Positions 13,601 to 25,230 of a DNA stretch of 64,000 nucleotides are shown piece after piece. Every line of letters starts with the position of its first letter. Within the stretch, counting starts at the first letter, position 1. The notes under the pieces are model-generated. The model worked only from the letters and a program-made list of their open reading frames with translations. It did not search any database and was not told where the DNA came from. Source of the stretch: Hydractinia symbiolongicarpus (lineage: Eukaryota > Cnidaria > Hydrozoa > Anthoathecata > Hydractiniidae); the NCBI RefSeq assembly GCF_029227915.1, contig NC_079886.1, positions 14,255,001 through 14,319,000 on the forward strand, read 5' to 3'. The position numbers and the translations under genes were made by a program.

Positions 13601-14600
13601 CTCGCACGTAAATCACGTGGTTTCACCTGTCTGCGCAGGTTATCATTGGACTAGTCCTTCCAGTCTGAATGCGCTACAACGTCGCAAGTTGTTTTCATTA
13701 GCACTGTGGCCTTAGAACTGTCTTAACTATGTGCACAGTCCTATAAAGGCTGTAATATGGCTTTTGCAGTCTAATAAAGGCTTCACACGTAAATCACGCG
13801 GTTTCAGCTGACTGCGCCTGTTACCATTGGACTTGTCGTTCCAGTCTCAATGCGCTACCACGTCCCAAGTCGTATTAATTAGCGCCGTTGCCTTAGAACA
13901 CTCTTAACTACGTGCACAGTCCTATAAAGGCTATAATATGGCCTTTTGCAGCCTAATAAAGGCTTCACACGTAAATCACGTGGTTCAATCTGCCGACGCA
14001 GGTTACCATTGGACTAGACGTTCCCGTCTCAATGCACTACAACGTCCCAAGTCGTTTTCATTGGCGAAGTTGCCTTAGAACACCCTTAACTTCGTGCACA
14101 GTCCTATAAAGGCTGTAATATTGCCTTTTGCAGTCTAATAAAGGTCTGACACGTAAATCACGTGCTTCCATTTCCCTGTGCAGGTCACCATTGGACTATT
14201 CCTTCCAGTCTCAATGCGCTACAACGTCCCAAGTCGTTTTCATTAGCGCCATTGCATTAGAACACTCTTAACTACGTGCACAGTCCTATAAAGGCTGTAA
14301 TATGGCCTTTTGCAGTCTAATAAAAGCCTCACACGTAAATCACGTGGTTCCATCTGCCTGCGCAGACTACCATTGGACTATTCCTTACAGTCTCATCGTG
14401 CTACAACGTCCCAAGTTGTTTTCATTATCGCTGTGGCCTTAGAACTGTCTTAACTATGTGCACAGTCCTATAAAGGCTGTAATATGGCCTTTTGCAGTCT
14501 AATAAAGGCCTCGCACGTAAATCACGTGGTTTCACCTGTCTGCGGAGGTTATCATTGGACTAGTCCTTCCAGTCTGAATGCGCTACAACGTCGCAAGTTG
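10605..14600 (+). repeat. 3,996-bp (22-monomer) duplication, copy 1
   Basis: Landmarks recur with a constant 3,996-bp offset: 11,215/15,211, 12,124/16,120, the GTATTAATTAGCG variant near 12,966/16,962, and a 5-bp deletion giving TTTTCATGCTGTGG at 13,520/17,516. The match starts at a recombinant-looking monomer near 10,605/14,601 and holds to about 14,340/18,336; the last 250 bp of this copy matches other local units instead. Inside it, 11,215 to 12,123 is a 909-bp pentamer repeated from 12,124. This region contains none of the 160-bp short monomers. Confidence 0.82.
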
Positions 14601-17600
14601 TTTTCATTAGCGCCATTGCATTAGAACACTCTTAACTACGTGCACAGTCCTATAAAGGCTGTAATATGGCCTTTTGCGGTCTAATAAAAGCCTCACACGT
14701 AAATCACGTGGTTCAATCTGCCTGTGCAGGCTACCATTGGACTATTCCTTACAGTCTCATCGTGCTACAACGTCCCAAGTTGTTTTCATTATCGCTGTGG
14801 CCTTAGAACTGTCTTAACTATGTGCACAGTCCTATAAAGGCTGTAATATGGCCTTTTGCAGTCTAATAAAGGCCTCGCACGTAAATCACGTGGTTTCACC
14901 TGTCTGCGCAGGTTATCATTGGACTAGTCCTTCCAGTCTGAATGCGCTACAACGTCGCAAGTTGTTTTCATTAGCGCTGTGGCCTTAGAACTGTCTTAAC
15001 TATGTGCACAGTCCTATAAAGGCTGTAATATGGCTTTTGCAGTCTATTAAAGGCTTCACACGTAAATCACGCGGTTTCAGCTGGCTGCACCGGTTACCAT
15101 TAGACTTGTCGTCTCAGTCTCAATGCGCCACAACGTGCCAAGTCGTTTTCATTAGCGCCATTGCATTAGAACATTCTTAACTACGTGCACAGTCCTATAA
15201 AGGCTGTAATATGGCCTTTTGCAGTCTAATAAAAGCCTCACACGTGAATCACGTGGTTCCATCTGCCTGTGCAGGCTACCATTGGACTATTCCTTACAGT
15301 TTCATCGTGCTACAACGTCCCAAGTCGTTTTTATTAGCGCCGTTACTTTACAAAACTGTTAACTACGTACACAGTCCTATAAAGTCTGTAATATTGCGAT
15401 TTGCAGTCTAATTAAGGCCTCACCCGTAAATCACGTGCTTCCATTTGCCTGTGCAGGTTACCATTGAACTATTCCTTCCAGTCTCAATGCGCTACAACGT
15501 CCCAAGTCGTTTTCATTAGCGCCATTGCATTAGAACACTCTTAACTACGTGCACAGTCCTATAAAGGCTGTAATATGGCCTTTTGCGGTCTAATAAAAGC
15601 CTCACACGTAAATCACGTGGTTCCATCTGCCTGCGCAGACTACCATTGGACTATTCCTTACAGTCTCATCGTGCTACAACGTCCCAAGTTGTTTTCATTA
15701 TCGCTGTGGCCTTAGAACTGTCTTAACTATGTGCACAGTCCTATAAAGGCTGTAATATGGCCTTTTGCAGTCTAATAAAGGCCTCGCACGTAAATCACGT
15801 GGTTTCACCTGTCTGCGGAGGTTATCATTGGACTAGTCCTTCCAGTCTGAATGCGCTACAACGTCGCAAGTTGTTTTCATTAGCGCTGTGGCCTTAGAAC
15901 TGTCTTAACTATGTGCACAGTCCTATAAAGGCTGTAATATGGCTTTTGCAGTCTAATAAAGGCTTCACACGTAAATCACGCGGTTTCAGCTGACTGCGCC
16001 TGTTACCATTGGACTTGTCGTCTCAGTCTCAATGCGCCACAACGTGCCAAGTCGTTTTCATTAGCGCCATTGCATTAGAACACTCTTAACTACGTACACA
16101 GTCCTATGAAGGCTGTAATATGGCCTTTTGCAGTCTAATAAAAGCCTCACACGTGAATCACGTGGTTCCATCTGCCTGTGCAGGCTACCATTGGAATATT
16201 CCTTACAGTTTCATCGTGCTACAACGTCCCAAGTCGTTTTCATTAGCGCCGTTACTTTACAACACTATTAACTACGTACACAGTCCTATAAAGTCTGTAA
16301 TATTGCGATTTGCAGTCTAATTAAGGCCTCACCCGTAAATCACGTGCTTCCATTTGCCTGTGCAGGTTACCATTGAACTATTCCTTCCAGTCTCAATGCG
16401 CTACAACGTCCCAAGTCGTTTTCATTAGCGCCATTGCATTAGAACACTCTTAACTACGTGCACAGTCCTATAAAGGCTGTAATATGGCCTTTTGCGGTCT
16501 AATAAAAGCCTCACACGTAAATCACGTGGTTCCATCTGCCTGCGCAGACTACCATTGGACTATTCCTTACAGTCTCATCGTGCTATAACGTCCCAAGTTG
16601 TTTTCATTATCGCTGTGGCCTTAGAACTGTCTTAACTATGTGCACAGTCCTATAAAGGATGTAATATGGCCTTTTGCAGTCTAATAAAGGCCTCGCACGT
16701 AAATCACGTGGTTTCACCTGTCTGCGGAGGTTATCATTGGACTAGTCCTTCCAGTCATAATGCGCTACAACGTCGCAAGTTGTTTTCATTAGCGCTGTGG
16801 CCTTAGAACTGTCTTAACTATGTGCACAGTCCTATAAAGGCTGTAATATGGCTTTTGCAGTCTAATAAAGGCTTCACACGTAAATCACGCGGTTTCAGCT
16901 GACTGCGCCTGTTACCATTGGACTTGTCGTTCCAGTCTCAATGCGCTACCACGTCCCAAGTCGTATTAATTAGCGCCGTTGCCTTAGAACACTCTTAACT
17001 ACGTGCACAGTCCTATAAAGGCTATAATATGGCCTTTTGCAGTCTAATAAAGGCTTCACACGTAAATCACGTGGTTCCATCTGCCGGCGCAGGTTACCAT
17101 TGGACTAGACGTTCCATTCTCAATGCACTACAACGTCCCAAGTCGTTTTCATTGGCGAAGTTGCCTTAGAACACTCTTAACTACGTGCACAGTCCTATAA
17201 AGGCTGTAATATGGCCTTTTGCAGTCTAATAAAGGCTTCACACGTAAATCACGTGGTTCCATCTGCCGGCGCAGGTTACCATTGGACTAGACGTTCCAGT
17301 CTCAGTGCACTACAACGTCCCAAGTCGTTTTCATTGGTGAAGTTGCCTTAGAACACTCTTAACTACGTGCACAGTCCTATAAAGGCTGTAATATTGCCTT
17401 TTGCTGTCTAATAAAAGCCTCACACGTAAATCACGTGGTTCCATCTGCCTGCGAAGGCTACCATTGGACTATTCCTTACAGTCTCATCGTGCTACAACGT
17501 CCCAAGTTGTTTTCATGCTGTGGCCTTAGAACTGTCTTAACTATGTGCACAGTCCTATAAAGGCTGTAATATGGCCTTTTGCAGTCTAATAAAGGCCTCG

Positions 17601-18346
17601 CACGTAAATCACGTGGTTTCACCTGTCTGCGCAGGTTATCATTGGACTAGTCCTTCCAGTCTGAATGCGCTACAACGTCGCAAGTTGTTTTCATTAGCGC
17701 TGTGGCCTTAGAACTGTCTTAACTATGTGCACAGTCCTATAAAGGCTGTAATATGGCTTTTGCAGTCTAATAAAGGCTTCACACGTAAATCACGCGGTTT
17801 CAGCTGACTGCGCCTGTTACCATTGGACTTGTCGTTCCAGTCTCAATGCGCTACCACGTCCCAAGTCGTATTAATTAGCGCCGTTGCCTTAGAACACTCT
17901 TAACTACGTGCACAGTCCTATAAAGGCTATAATATGGCCTTTTGCAGCCTAATAAAGGCTTCACACGTAAATCACGTGGTTCAATCTGCCGGCGCAGGTT
18001 ACCATTGGACTAGACGTTCCAGTCTCAATGCACTACAACGTCCCAAGTCGTTTTCATTGGCGAAGTTGCCTTAGAAAACCCTTAACTTCGTGCACAGTCC
18101 TATAAAGGCTGTAATATTGCCTTTTGCAGTCTAATAAAGGTCTGACACGTAAATCACGTGCTTCCATTTCCCTGTGCAGGTCACCATTGGACTATTCCTT
18201 CCAGTCTCAATGCGCTACAACGTCCCAAGTCGTTTTCATTAGCGCCATTGCATTAGAACACTCTTAACTACGTGCACAGTCCTATAAAGGCTGTAATATG
18301 GCCTTTTGCAGTCTAATAAAAGCCTCACACGTAAATCACGTGGTTC
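14601..18346 (+). repeat. 3,996-bp duplication, copy 2
   Basis: This copy repeats the monomer order of copy 1, including the 909-bp pentamer step from 15,211 to 16,120, the private 5-bp deletion at 17,516 and the CCCTTAACTTCGTGC variant near 18,080 (near 14,084 in copy 1). Scattered single-base differences exist, for example TGCGAAGGC versus TGCGCAGGC near 17,452. It ends where the unit starting at 18,298 switches class after GTTCCATCTGC. Confidence 0.82.
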
Positions 18347-18820
18347 CATCTGCTTGTGCAGGCTGCCATTGGACTATTCCTTCCAGTCTCAATGCGCTAC
18401 AACGTCCCAAGTTGTTTTCATTAGCGCTGCTGCCTTACAACATGCTTAACTACGTGCACAGTCCTATAAAGGCTGTAATATGGCCTTTTGCAGTCTAATA
18501 AAAGCCTCGCACGTAAATCACGCGGATTCACCTGTCTGCCCAGGTTACCATTGGACTAGTCCTTCCAGTCTGACTGCGCTACAACGTCCCAAGTGGTTTT
18601 CATTAGCGCCATTGCATTAGAACACTCTTAACTACGTGCACAGTCCTATAAAGGCCGTAATATGGCCTTTTGCAGTCTAATAAAAGCCTCACACGTAAAT
18701 CACGTGGTTCCATCTGTCTGCGCAGGCTACCATTGGACTATTCCTTCCATTCTCAATGCGCTACTACGTCCCAAGTCATTTTCATTAGCGCCGTTGCCTT
18801 ACAACACTCTTAACTATGTG

Positions 18821-19140
18821 TATGGCCTTTTGCAGTCTAATAAAAGCCTCATACGTAAATCACGCGGTTTCAGCTGACTCCGCCGCTTACCATTGGACTT
18901 GTCGTTCCAGTCTCAATGCGCTACCACGTCCCAAGTCGTTTTCATTAGCGCCGTTGCCTTACAACACTCTTAACTATGTGTATGGCCTTTTGCAGTCTAA
19001 TAAAAGCCTCATACGTAAATCACGTGGTTCCATCTGTCTGCGCAGGTTGCCATTGGACTAGTCCTTCCAGTCTGAATGCACTACAACGTCGCAAGTTGTT
19101 TTCATTAGCGCTGTGGCCTTAGAACTGTCTTAACTATGTG
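18821..19140 (+). repeat. Tandem 160-bp short monomers (22-bp deletion class)
   Basis: TATGGCC points at 18,821 and 18,981 are exactly 160 bp apart. The junction reads CTATGTGTATGGCC where a full monomer has CTACGTGCACAGTCCTATA followed by AGGCTGTAATATGGCC, so 22 bp including the TATAAA motif is lost. Similar tandem pairs occur near 26,955/27,115, 34,770/34,930, 38,670/38,830, 40,262/40,422 and 52,131/52,291. Confidence 0.85.
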
Positions 19141-19690
19141 CACAGTCCTATAAAGGCTGTAATATGGCTTTTGCAGTCTAATAAAGGCTTCACACGTAAA
19201 TCACGCGGTTTCAGCTGACTGCGCCGGTTACCATTGGACTTGTCGTTCCAGTCTCAATGCGCTACCACGTCCCAAGTCGTATTCATTAGCGCCGTTGCCT
19301 TAGAACACTCTTAACTACGTGTACAGTCCTATAAAGGCTGTAATATGGCCTTTTGCAGTCTAATAAAAGCCTTGCACGTAAATCACGCGGTTTCACCTGT
19401 CTGCGCAAGTTACCATTGGACTAGTCCTTCCAGTCTCAATGCGCTACCACGTCCCAAGTCATTCTCATTAGCGCCGTTGCCTTACAACACTCTTAACTAT
19501 GTGTATGGCCTTTTGCAGTGTAATAAAAGCCTCACACGTAAATCACGTGGTTCCATCTGCCTGCGCAGGTTACCATTGGACTAGACGTTTCAGTCTAAAT
19601 GCACTACAACGTCCCAAGTCGTTTTCATTGGCGAAGTCGCCTTAGAACACTCTTAACTACGTGCACAGTCCTGGCCTTTTGTAGTCTAAT
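19036..19690 (+). repeat. Dispersed duplicate block, copy 1 (offset 4,604 bp)
   Basis: This block matches 23,640-24,294. Both contain a private 16-bp deletion that fuses CACAGTCC directly to TGGCCTTTTG (19,667 and 24,271), as well as TGCGCAAGTTACC and GGAGAAG/GGCGAAGTCGCC variants. The next monomer differs between copies (CACACACG versus CTCGCACG). Confidence 0.8.
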
Positions 19691-20207
19691 AAAAGCCACA
19701 CACGTAAATCACGTGGTTCGATCTGCCTGTGCAGGCTACCATTGGACTATTCCTTCCAGTCTCAATGCGCTACAACGTCCCAAGTCGTTTTCATTAGCGC
19801 CATTGCATTAGAACACTTTTAACTACGTGCACAGTCCTATAAAGGCTGTAATATGGCCTTTTGCAGTCTAATAAAAGCCTCGCACGTAAATCACGCGGTT
19901 TCACCTGTCTGCCCAGGTTACCATTGGACTAGTCCTTCCAGTCTGAATGCGCTACAACGTCCCAAGTCGTTTTCATTAGCGCCATTGCATTAGAACACTC
20001 TTAACTACGTGCACAGTCCTATAAAGGCTGTATTATGGCCTTTTGCAGTCTAATAAAAGCCTCACACGTAAATCACGTGGTTCCATCTGCCTGTGCAGGC
20101 TACCATTGGACTATTCCTTACAGTCTGATCGTGCTACAACGTCCCAAGTCGTTTTCATTAGCGCCGTTGCTTTACAACACTATTAACTACGTGCACAGTC
20201 CTATAAA

Positions 20208-23200
20208 GTCTGTAATATTGCGATTTGCAGTCTAATTAAGGCCTCACACGTAAATCACGTGGTTTCACCTGTCTGCGCAGGTTACCATTGGACTTGTCGT
20301 TAAAGTTTCAATGCGCTACCACGTCCCAAGTCGTTTTCATTAGCGCCGTTGCCTTACAACACTCTTAACTATGTGTATGGCCTTTTGCAGTCTAATAAAA
20401 GCCTCACACGTAAATCACGTGGTTCCATCTGCCTGCGCAGGTTACCATTGGACTAGACGTTTCAGTCTCAATGCACTACAACGTCCCAAGTCGTCTTCAT
20501 TAGCGCCATTGCATTAGAACACTCTTAACTACGTGCACAGTCCTATAAAGACTGTAATATGGCCTTTTGCAGTCTAATAAAAGCCTCACACGTAAATCAC
20601 GTGGTTCCATCTGCCTGCGCAGTTTACCATTGGACTATTCCTTCCAGTCTCAATGCGCTACAACGTCCCAAGTCGTTTTCATTAGCGCCATTGCATTAGA
20701 ACACTCTTAACTACGTGCACAGTCCTATAAAGGCTGTAATATGGCCTTTTGCAGTCTAATAAAAGCCTCACACGTAAATCACGTGGTTCCATCTGCCTGT
20801 GCAGGCTACCATTGGACTTGTCGTTCCAGTCTCAATGCACTACAACGTCCCAAGTCGTTTTCATTAACGCCATTGCATTAGAACACTCTTAACTACGTGC
20901 ACAGTCCTATAAAAGCTGTAATATGGCCTTTTGCAGTCTAATAAAAGCCTTGCACGTAAATCACGCGGATTCACCTGTCTGCCCAGGTTACCATTGGACT
21001 AGTCCTTCCAGTCTGAATGCGCTGCAACGTCCCAAGTCGTTTTCATTAGCGCCATTGCATTAGAACACTCTTAACTACGTGCACAGTCCTATAAAGGCCG
21101 TAATATGGCCTTTTGCAGTCTAATAAAAGCCTCACACGTAAATCACGTGGTTCCATCTGTCTGCGCAGGTTGCCATTGGACTTGTCGTTCCCGTCTCAAT
21201 GCGCTACCACGTCCCAAGTCATTTTCATTAGCGCCGTTGCCTTACAACACTCTTAACTAAGTGTATGGCCTTTTGCAGTCTAATAAAAGCCACACACGTA
21301 AATCACGTGGTTCCATCTGCCTGTGCAGGCTACCATTGGACTATTCCTTCCAGTCTCAATGCGCTACAACGTCCCAAGTCGTTTTCATTAACGCCATTGC
21401 ATTAGAACACTCTTAACTACGTGCACAGTCCTATAAAAGCTGTAATATGGCCTTTTGCAGTCTAATAAAAGCCTCGCACGTAAATCACGCGGATTCACCT
21501 GTCTGCCCAGGTTACCATTGGACTAGTCCTTCCAGTCTCAATGCGCTACAACGTCCCAAGTCGTTTTCATTAGCGCCGTTGCTTTACAACACTCTTAACT
21601 ATGTGTATGGCCTTTTGCAGTCTAATAAAAGCCTCACACGTAAATCACGTGGTTCCATCTGCCTGCGCAGGTTACCATTGGACTAGACGTTTCAGTCTCA
21701 ATGCACTACAACGTCCCAAGACGTCTTCATTAGCGCCATTGCATTAGAACACTCTTAACTTCGTGCACAGTCCTATAAAGACTGTAATATGGCCATTTGC
21801 AGTCTAATAAAAGCCTCACACGTAAATCACGTGGTTCCATCTGCCTGCGCAGTTTACCATTGGACTATTCCTTCCAGTCTCAATGCGCTACAACGTCCCA
21901 AGTCGTTTTCATTAGCGCCATTGCATTAGAACACTCTTAACTACGTGCACAGTCCTATAAAGACTGTAATATGGCCTTTTGCAGTCTAATAAAAGCCTCA
22001 CACGTAAATCACGTGGTTCCATCTGCCTGCGCAGTTTACCATTGCACTATTCCTTTCAGTCTGAATGCGCTACTACGTTCCAAGTCGTTTTCATTAGCGA
22101 CGCTGCCTTACAACACTCTTAACTACTTGCACAGTCCTATAAAGGCTGTAATATGGCCTTTTGCAGTCTAAAAAAGGCCTTGCACGTAAATCACGTAGTT
22201 TCACCTGTCTGCGCAGGTTGCCATTGGACTAGTCCTTCCATGCTGAATGCACTACAACGTCGCAAGTTGTTTTCATTAGCGCTGTGGCCTTAGAACTGTC
22301 TTAACTATGTGCACAGTCCTATAAAGGCTGTAATATGGCTTTTGCAGTCTAATAAAGGCTTCACACGTAAATCACGCGGTTTCAGCTGACTGCGCCGGTT
22401 ACCATTGGACTTGTCGTTCCAGTCTCAATGCGCTACCACGTCCCAAGTCGTATTCATTAGCGCCGTTGCCTTAGAACACTCTTAACTGCGTGCACAGTCC
22501 TATAAAGGCTGTAATATGGCCTTTTGCAGTCTAATAAAAGCCTTGCACGTAAATCACGCGGTTTCACCTGTCTGCGCAGGTTACCATTGGACTAGTCCTT
22601 CCAGTCTCAATGCGCTACAACGTCCCAAGTCGTTTTCATTAGCGCTATTGCATTAGAACACTCTTAACTACGTGCACAGTCCTATAAAGGCTGTAATATG
22701 GCCTTTTGCAGTCTAATAAAAGCCTCGCACGTAAATCACGCGGTTTCACCTGTCTGCCCAGGTTACCATTGGACTAGTCCTTCCAGTCTGAATGCGCTAC
22801 AACGTCCCAAGTAGTTTTCATTAGCGCCATTACATTAGAACACTCTTAACTACGTGCACAGTCCTATAAAGGCTGTAATATGGCGTTTTGCAGTCTAATA
22901 AAAGCCTCACACGTAAATCACGTGGTTCCATCTGCCTGTGCAGGCTACCATTGGACTATTCCTTACAGTCTCATCGTGCTACCACGTCCCAAGTCGTTTT
23001 CATTAGCGCCATTACATTAGAACACTCTTAACTATGTGCACAGTCCTATAAAGGCTGTAATATGGCCTTTTGCAGTCTAATAAAGGCCTCACACGTAAAT
23101 CACGTGGTTTCACCTGTCTGCGCAGGTTACCATTGGACTTGTAGTTAAAGTCTCAATGCGCTACCACGTCCCAAGTCGTTTTCATTAGCGCCGTTGCCTT

Positions 23201-23640
23201 ACAACACTCTTAACTATGTGTATGGCCTTTTGCAGTCTAATAAAAGCCTCACACGTAAATCACGTGGTTCCATCTGCCTGCGCAGGTTACCATTGGACTA
23301 GACGTTTCAGTCTCAATGCACTACAACGTCCCAAGTCGTTTTCATTAGCGCCATTGCATTAGAACACTCTTAACTACGTGCACAGTCCTATAAAGACTGT
23401 AATATGGCCTTTTGCAGTCTAATAAAAGCCTCACACGTAAATCACGTGGTTCCATCTGCATGCGCAGTTTACCATTGCACTATTTCTTCCAGTCTCAATG
23501 CGCTACAACGTCCCAAGTCGTTTTCATTAGCGACGCTGCCTTACAACACTCTTAACTACGTGCACAGTCCTATAAAGGCTGTAATATGGCCTTTTGCAGT
23601 CTAAAAAAGGCCTTGCACGTAAATCACGTAGTTTCACCTG
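20208..23640 (+). repeat. Mixed satellite block with the recurrent multi-class cassette
   Basis: This stretch contains the monomer order GCGATTTGCAG/AATTAAGG, short-junction GTGTATGG, TAGACGTTTCAG, GACTGTAATATGG with CAGTTTACC, GACGCTGCC, CTAAAAAAGGCC and GGCTTCACACG. Equivalent points recur at 21,971 and 23,404 (1,433 bp apart), and the same order is found at 28.4-29.4 and 38.5-39.7 kb. I see no gene or foreign insert in it. Confidence 0.7.
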
Positions 23641-24294
23641 TCTGCGCAGGTTGCCATTGGACTAGTCCTTCCAGTCTGAATGCACTACAACGTCGCAAGT
23701 TGTTTTCATTAGCGCTGTGGCCTTAGAACTGTCTTAACTATGTGCACAGTCCTATAAAGGCTGTAATATGGCTTTTGCAGTCTAATAAAGGCTTCACACG
23801 TAAATCACGCGGTTTTAGCTGACTGCGCCAGTTACCATTGGACTTGTCGTTCCATTCTCAATGCGCTACCACGTCCCAAGTCGTATTCATTAGCGCCGTT
23901 GCCTTAGAACACTCTTAACTACGTGTACAGTCCTATAAAGGCTGTAATATGGCCTTTTGCAGTCTAATAAAAGCCTTGCACGTAAATCACGCGGTTTCAC
24001 CTGTCTGCGCAAGTTACCATTGGACTAGTCCTTCCAGTCTCAATGCGCTACCACGTCCCAAGTCATTTTCATTAGCGCCGTTGCCTTACAACACTCTTAA
24101 CTATGTGTATGGCCTTTTGCAGTCTAATAAAAGCCTCACACGTAAATCACGTGGTTCCATCTGCCTGCGCAGGTTACCATTGGACTAGACGTTTCAGTCT
24201 CAATGCACTACAACGTCCCAAGTCGTTTTCATTGGAGAAGTCGCCTTAGAACACTCTTAACTACGTGCACAGTCCTGGCCTTTTGCAGTCTAAT
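23640..24294 (+). repeat. Dispersed duplicate block, copy 2 (offset 4,604 bp)
   Basis: This is the second copy of the 19,036-19,690 block, aligned by the shared 16-bp deletion at 24,271 and by the monomer starts at 23,949 and 24,203 (19,345 and 19,599 in copy 1). Confidence 0.8.
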
Positions 24295-24598
24295 AAAAGC
24301 CTCGCACGTAAATCACGCGGATTCACCTGTCTGCCCAGGTTACTATTGGACTAGTCCTTCCAGTCTCAATGCGCTACAACGTCCCAAGTCGTTTTTATTA
24401 GCGCCATTGCATTAGAACACTCTTAACTACGTGCATCGTCCTATAAAGGCTGTAATATGGCCTTTTGCAGTCTAATATAGGCCTCATACGTAATTAACGT
24501 GGTTCCACCGGCCTGTGCAGGTTACCATTGCACTGTTCCTTCCACTCTCATGCGTTACCACGTCCCAAGTCGTTTTCATTAGCGCCGTTGCCTTACAC

Positions 24599-25230
24599 CA
24601 CTCTTAACTACGTGCACAGTCCTATAACGACTGTAATATGGCCTTTTGCAGTCTAATAAAGGCTTCACACGTAAATCACGTGGTTCCATCTGCCTGTGCA
24701 GGTTACCATTGGACTAGACGTCCCAGTCCCAATGCACTACAACGTCCCAAGCCGTATTCATTAGCGCCACTGCCTTACAACATTCTTAACTACGTGCACA
24801 GTCCTATAAAGGCTGTAATATGGCCTTTTGCTGTCTAATAAAAGCCTCGCAAGTAAATCACGCGGTTTTACCTGTCTGCCCAGGTTACCATTGGACTAGT
24901 CCTTTTAGTCTGAATGCGCTACAACGTCCCAAGTCGTTTTCATTAGCGCCATTGCATTAGAACACTCTTAACTACGTGCACAGTCCTATAAAGGCTGTAA
25001 TATGGCATTTTGCAGTCTAATAAAAGCCTCACACGTAAATCACGTGGTTCCATCTGCCTGTGCAGGCTACCATTGGACTATTCCTAACAGTCTCATCGTG
25101 CTACAACGTCCCAAGTCGTTTTCATTAGCGCCGTTGCTTTACAACACTATTAACTACGTGCACAGTCCTATAAAGTCTGTAATATTGCGATTTGCAGTCT
25201 AATTAAGGCCTCACACGTAAATCACGTGGT
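24599..25230 (+). repeat. Dispersed duplicate block, copy 1 (offset 11,012 bp)
   Basis: This block matches 35,611-36,242 through the private variants CTATAACGACTG, GACGTCCCAGTCCC, AAGCCGTATTC, CCTTTTAGTCTG and TATTCCTAACAG. The only length change noticed is one base (TATAAAGTCTG versus TATAAGTCTG). The two copies lie on opposite sides of the LINE. Confidence 0.8.
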
